From Chlorobiota bacterium (lineage in GTDB: Bacteria; Bacteroidota; Bacteroidia; Bacteroidales; Marinilabiliaceae), in NCBI GenBank assembly GCA_013153405.1, contig JAADEM010000148.1, positions 1 through 36,360 on the forward strand: a stretch of DNA of 36,360 bases, given 5' to 3'. The notes under the pieces were generated by a model. It did no database searches. It worked only from the letters and a program-made list of their open reading frames with translations, and was not told where the DNA came from. This document shows, piece after piece, positions 34,222-36,360 of the stretch (positions are counted from its first letter, which is position 1; each line of letters starts with the position of its first letter). Both the position numbers and the translations under genes were made by a program.

Positions 34222-35082
34222 TTACAAAATCATTTTCTCAATAGGTATTATCAATATTCCCTGAGCACCGTTTGCTTTCAGTTTGTCAATTACATCCCAA
34301 AACTCTTTTTCGCTGATAACCGAGTGTATCGAACTCCATCCCTTATCAGCCAAAGGCAGTACAGTAGGGCTTTTCATTCCGGGTAATATTTTTACAATGT
34401 CATCCACTTTGTCGTTGGGGGCGTTCAGTAGCACATACTTATTCGACGAAGCGGCCTGCACTGCATTTAAACGGAACAATAACTGATCGAGCAGCTCCTG
34501 TTTTTCCGGCTCAAGACCTTTTTTTGCAATCAGAACCGCCTCTGAATGCATTGCAACATCCACCTCTTTCAGACGGTTTGCCACCAGCGTACTACCCGAC
34601 GAAACAATATCAAAAATAGCATCAGCCAGTCCTATACCGGGAGCAATCTCAACCGAACCTGCAATTTCGTGTATGTCGGCATTAATACCTTTTTTACTAA
34701 AATAATCTTTTAGAATATTGGGATATGAAGTTGCAATTTTTTTCCCTTCAAACCATTTCAAACCTTCATACTCCAATGCTTTGGGTATAGCCAGCGACAA
34801 ACGGCATTTGCCGAATCCCAGTTTCCGTACAACATCAACATCAAATCCTTTTTCGTACATTTCGTTTTCGCCAACTATCCCGATATCAGCCACGCCGTCG
34901 GCTACCGTTTGCGGAATATCATCATCGCGAAGGAACAACACCTCAATAGGAAATGATGCCGATGATGCCACCAGCTTTCCGCTTCCAACACTAAACTTAA
35001 TTCCCGCCTCTTTAAACAATTTCATTGAGTCTTCGTTCAAACGGCCTTTCTTTTGCAATGCAATTCTGATCTTTGTTTCCAT
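34222..35082 (-). CDS. hisG: ATP phosphoribosyltransferase, long form
   Basis: First committed enzyme of histidine synthesis: joins ATP and PRPP to give phosphoribosyl-ATP. At 286 residues it is the long type, with two substrate-binding domains (IRIALQKKGRL; DIGIVGENE; DIVSSGSTLVANRL with the PRPP loop) and a C-terminal regulatory domain (about 210-286, DIVKILPGMKSPTVLPLA to ILIIPIEKMIL) that binds histidine for feedback inhibition. No HisZ is therefore needed. It is first in hisGDCB and is preceded by a leader peptide and attenuator. Confidence 0.97.
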   Translation of the reverse strand: METKIRIALQKKGRLNEDSMKLFKEAGIKFSVGSGKLVASSASFPIEVLFLRDDDIPQTVADGVADIGIVGENEMYEKGFDVDVVRKLGFGKCRLSLAIPKALEYEGLKWFEGKKIATSYPNILKDYFSKKGINADIHEIAGSVEIAPGIGLADAIFDIVSSGSTLVANRLKEVDVAMHSEAVLIAKKGLEPEKQELLDQLLFRLNAVQAASSNKYVLLNAPNDKVDDIVKILPGMKSPTVLPLADKGWSSIHSVISEKEFWDVIDKLKANGAQGILIIPIEKMIL

Positions 35083-35113
35083 ATTATAAAATTTAATTTT
35101 TTAGTTTCATCAT

Positions 35114-35143
35114 AAAAAAAGGGCTTACCAACCGGCAAGCCCT
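35114..35143 (-). terminator. his operon attenuator terminator
   Basis: On the coding strand AGGGCTTGCC, loop GGTT, GGTAAGCCCT, then six further T (35119-35114): a 10-position stem with one mismatch. It lies between the leader peptide stop and hisG, 31 bases before hisG, which is the position of an attenuator and not of a final terminator. Confidence 0.88.
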
Positions 35144-35184
35144 GAAATATTCTTTTTTTAAGACAATAATCCACCGGCCCACCA

Positions 35185-35229
35185 CTATAGCAGGTAATGA
35201 TGATGGATATGATGTCTTTTGTTATTCAT
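35185..35229 (-). CDS. hisL: his operon leader peptide
   Basis: A 14-residue frame, MNNKRHHIHHHYLL, ends at TAG (35187-35185). Five of six consecutive codons from position 6 are histidine, broken by one isoleucine. It lies behind a strong promoter and in front of a T-tailed hairpin upstream of hisG. Ribosome stalling at uncharged His codons would control the hairpin choice. The last three His codons and following bases (CATCATTA) can pair with TAGTGGTG just after the stop, and a GGCCGGTG segment can pair with TGCCGGTT of the terminator's 5' arm, so the mutually exclusive structures can be drawn. The peptide is seen directly; the mechanism follows from the enterobacterial his attenuator. Confidence 0.85.
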   Translation of the reverse strand: MNNKRHHIHHHYLL

Positions 35230-35248
35230 TTTGATTTTTAATTCGGAA

Positions 35249-35280
35249 CAAAAATAGAACAGAAATTTATAATTAACAAA
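35249..35280 (-). promoter_or_regulatory. his operon promoter
   Basis: On the minus strand: TTTG (35280-35277), 20 nt, TATTTTTG (35256-35249). Both boxes match the Bacteroidota consensus. The start of transcription would fall near 35242, about 13 nt before the leader peptide. Confidence 0.7.
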
Positions 35281-35321
35281 TATATTTATTAATAAGATTT
35301 CATTTTATAAGCAATCGGGAT

Positions 35322-36110
35322 TCATTCTTTCTTTTTCCTGTTACCCATTCCCTGAAGCTTCAGTTCTTTTTCAATTACTATATCGTCATCAACCGTAAAC
35401 GGATCACCAACAGGAACAAGAACGTCGCGGGTCTTGTTTTTCGGGTCTTTAATTTTAAGTGACAAGGGATATGCTTCAAGCAATTCACCGGGATAAGGTT
35501 TTAAGAATTTCAAAACCTCGACCAGAGGAAGCTCAGGATCGAGCCAGTGCTTCTCATATCCTTCAGGTATAATTACCGGCGAACGCGGATGCCCTATCTT
35601 CTGCGTTATTTTGTTTGCCACTGTTGTTACTATCGCAAATGAGTTTATCTCCTCACCGGTATCTTTATCAACCCAGGTATCCCATATCCCTGCAAGGGAC
35701 AGGTATTTTTTATCTTTTCGTGCTATGGCATACGGTTTGTTCAGCTTTTCCTTTTCGGGTCCTTCAATGAAAGCATTGGCAATTACGATACAACGCTGTG
35801 ACCTTATGGGCTTACGGAAAGCCGGTTTCATAATTATACCTTTCTTACCTCTGAATTCAGGATTGTTGTCCTTGTTTGCATCCCCCTCGGCTCTTGCATT
35901 TATCAGGTACATCTGTTTTTTTGCCCACGATGGTGTAAGACCAAACCTGTAACGCAAAAGAGTCTTCGGAGAAGTACCCGACAACACATAGGCATAATCA
36001 CCCGGAGCAACATTATAAGAGCCTTCTGGCTCCATATCTTCCGGCAGGGTAATTCCATAGGTATTTTCTATTTTCCTCACATTGATAATCTGAACAAAAC
36101 GTCCGCACAT
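35322..36110 (-). CDS. SRAP domain protein (YedK/HMCES family)
   Basis: A 262-residue SOS-response-associated peptidase-family protein. It protects abasic sites in single-stranded DNA by forming a covalent thiazolidine link through Cys2. Seen are MCGRF (C2), YNVAP (N33), INARAE (N71, R73, E75), the active-site glutamate E116 in AFIEGP, and H174 in GHPRSPVI. In many family members the glutamate motif reads FYEW; here it is FIEG, so the Trp is lost but Glu is kept. The charged C-terminus (RKKKE) may help DNA contact. It is alone, upstream of the his promoter on the same strand with 93 bases between its stop and the leader start. No LexA box is recognised. Confidence 0.95.
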   Translation of the reverse strand: MCGRFVQIINVRKIENTYGITLPEDMEPEGSYNVAPGDYAYVLSGTSPKTLLRYRFGLTPSWAKKQMYLINARAEGDANKDNNPEFRGKKGIIMKPAFRKPIRSQRCIVIANAFIEGPEKEKLNKPYAIARKDKKYLSLAGIWDTWVDKDTGEEINSFAIVTTVANKITQKIGHPRSPVIIPEGYEKHWLDPELPLVEVLKFLKPYPGELLEAYPLSLKIKDPKNKTRDVLVPVGDPFTVDDDIVIEKELKLQGMGNRKKKE

Positions 36111-36255
36111 GGTTTTATTTTTTGTGTTTTCATTTAAAGGTAATAATTTCTGATTGAAAAATTATTTGTATTCCGGAAAACTCCTGAAATTTACATTCAT
36201 CCTCACTTTCTGTTTTGTCGGGATATCAGTTTACTGCTATGATAACTATCGGTAA

Positions 36256-36347
36256 AAGAGAATGTCCCCAAAGTCGTCATTCCGAGAATTCACCCCAAAT
36301 TTTGGGGCATAATGAGTAAATGACGGAACATCAGCGTCATCGCGATG
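36256..36347. repeat. Dispersed palindromic repeat, right copy
   Basis: The inverted partner of bases 1-92 (89 of 92 matched, first 78 from the outer side perfect). The inner palindrome is 36276-36324 (GTCATT to AATGAC around CCCCAAATTTTGGGG). The repeat may extend beyond 36347: the following bases AGCGGGAGCGAAG resemble a GCGAGCGAAGC-type repeat but the left copy is cut off at that place, so this cannot be compared. Confidence 0.85.
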
Positions 36348-36360
36348 AGCGGGAGCGAAG

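Noticed and set aside
1..36360. The 36-kb window as one transposon bounded by inverted repeats
   Set aside because: No transposase or integrase gene is present, the contents are ordinary chromosomal genes (his, glmS, cyd), and the end repeats look like a dispersed palindromic family.
1..36360. CRISPR arrays and tRNA or rRNA genes
   Set aside because: No regularly spaced direct repeats of 24-40 bases with unique spacers, and no cloverleaf or rRNA motif noticed on either strand while reading; a covariance-model search was not possible.

Overview
The window looks like chromosomal DNA of a Bacteroidota bacterium, probably Bacteroidales/Marinilabiliales-like. Several promoters fit the Bacteroidota pattern TTG/TTTG, about 20 nt, TAnnTTTG, and Shine-Dalgarno sequences are mostly absent. 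The gene content agrees: cytochrome bd with a DUF4492 partner, DUF4954, DUF5916, a very long propeller histidine kinase, the long form of urocanate hydratase and a fused HisB. No ribosomal RNA, tRNA, CRISPR array, prophage or intact insertion sequence was seen. Genus assignment is inference only.

Layout. The two ends (1-92 and 36256-36347) carry one repeat in opposite orientation. 97-1595: a CHAD-domain gene (-) diverging from a small membrane protein. 1734-6144: histidine degradation, hutG and hutU (-), separated by a MITE-like element, with a divergent LysR gene whose likely operator overlaps the hutU promoter. 6166-7374: an M19 dipeptidase lipoprotein (-), convergent with lysR across a perfect 15-bp hairpin. 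7621-11118: an orphan two-propeller histidine kinase (-). 11527-14616: a cytochrome bd operon (-) made of DUF4492, cydA, cydB and a 36-residue CydX-like gene. 15000-16604: an ECF sigma factor and a PAS-HTH regulator (+). 16845-20692: DUF4954 and glmS (+). 20892-27062: TetR regulator, RND/MMPL transporter, LolA-like protein, patatin and outer-membrane barrel (+). 27110-30346: YjbR-like, DUF502 and DUF5916 genes (+). 30567-35229: hisGDCB (-) behind a promoter, a His-rich leader peptide and an attenuator. 35322-36110: an SRAP-domain protein (-).

How the parts work together. Histidine metabolism appears twice: a degradative pair under a LysR regulator, and a biosynthetic operon controlled by attenuation through a 14-residue peptide with five histidine codons. 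The cyd operon provides microaerobic respiration, and the intergenic region it shares with the sigma-factor gene is rich in inverted and direct repeats. The most system-like cluster is 20892-27062: regulator, inner-membrane RND pump, periplasmic lipid-binding LolA fold, cytoplasmic patatin lipase and outer-membrane barrel. It suggests a self-contained route for making or remodelling a lipid and moving it across the envelope, with a good TetR operator candidate at 21516-21538.
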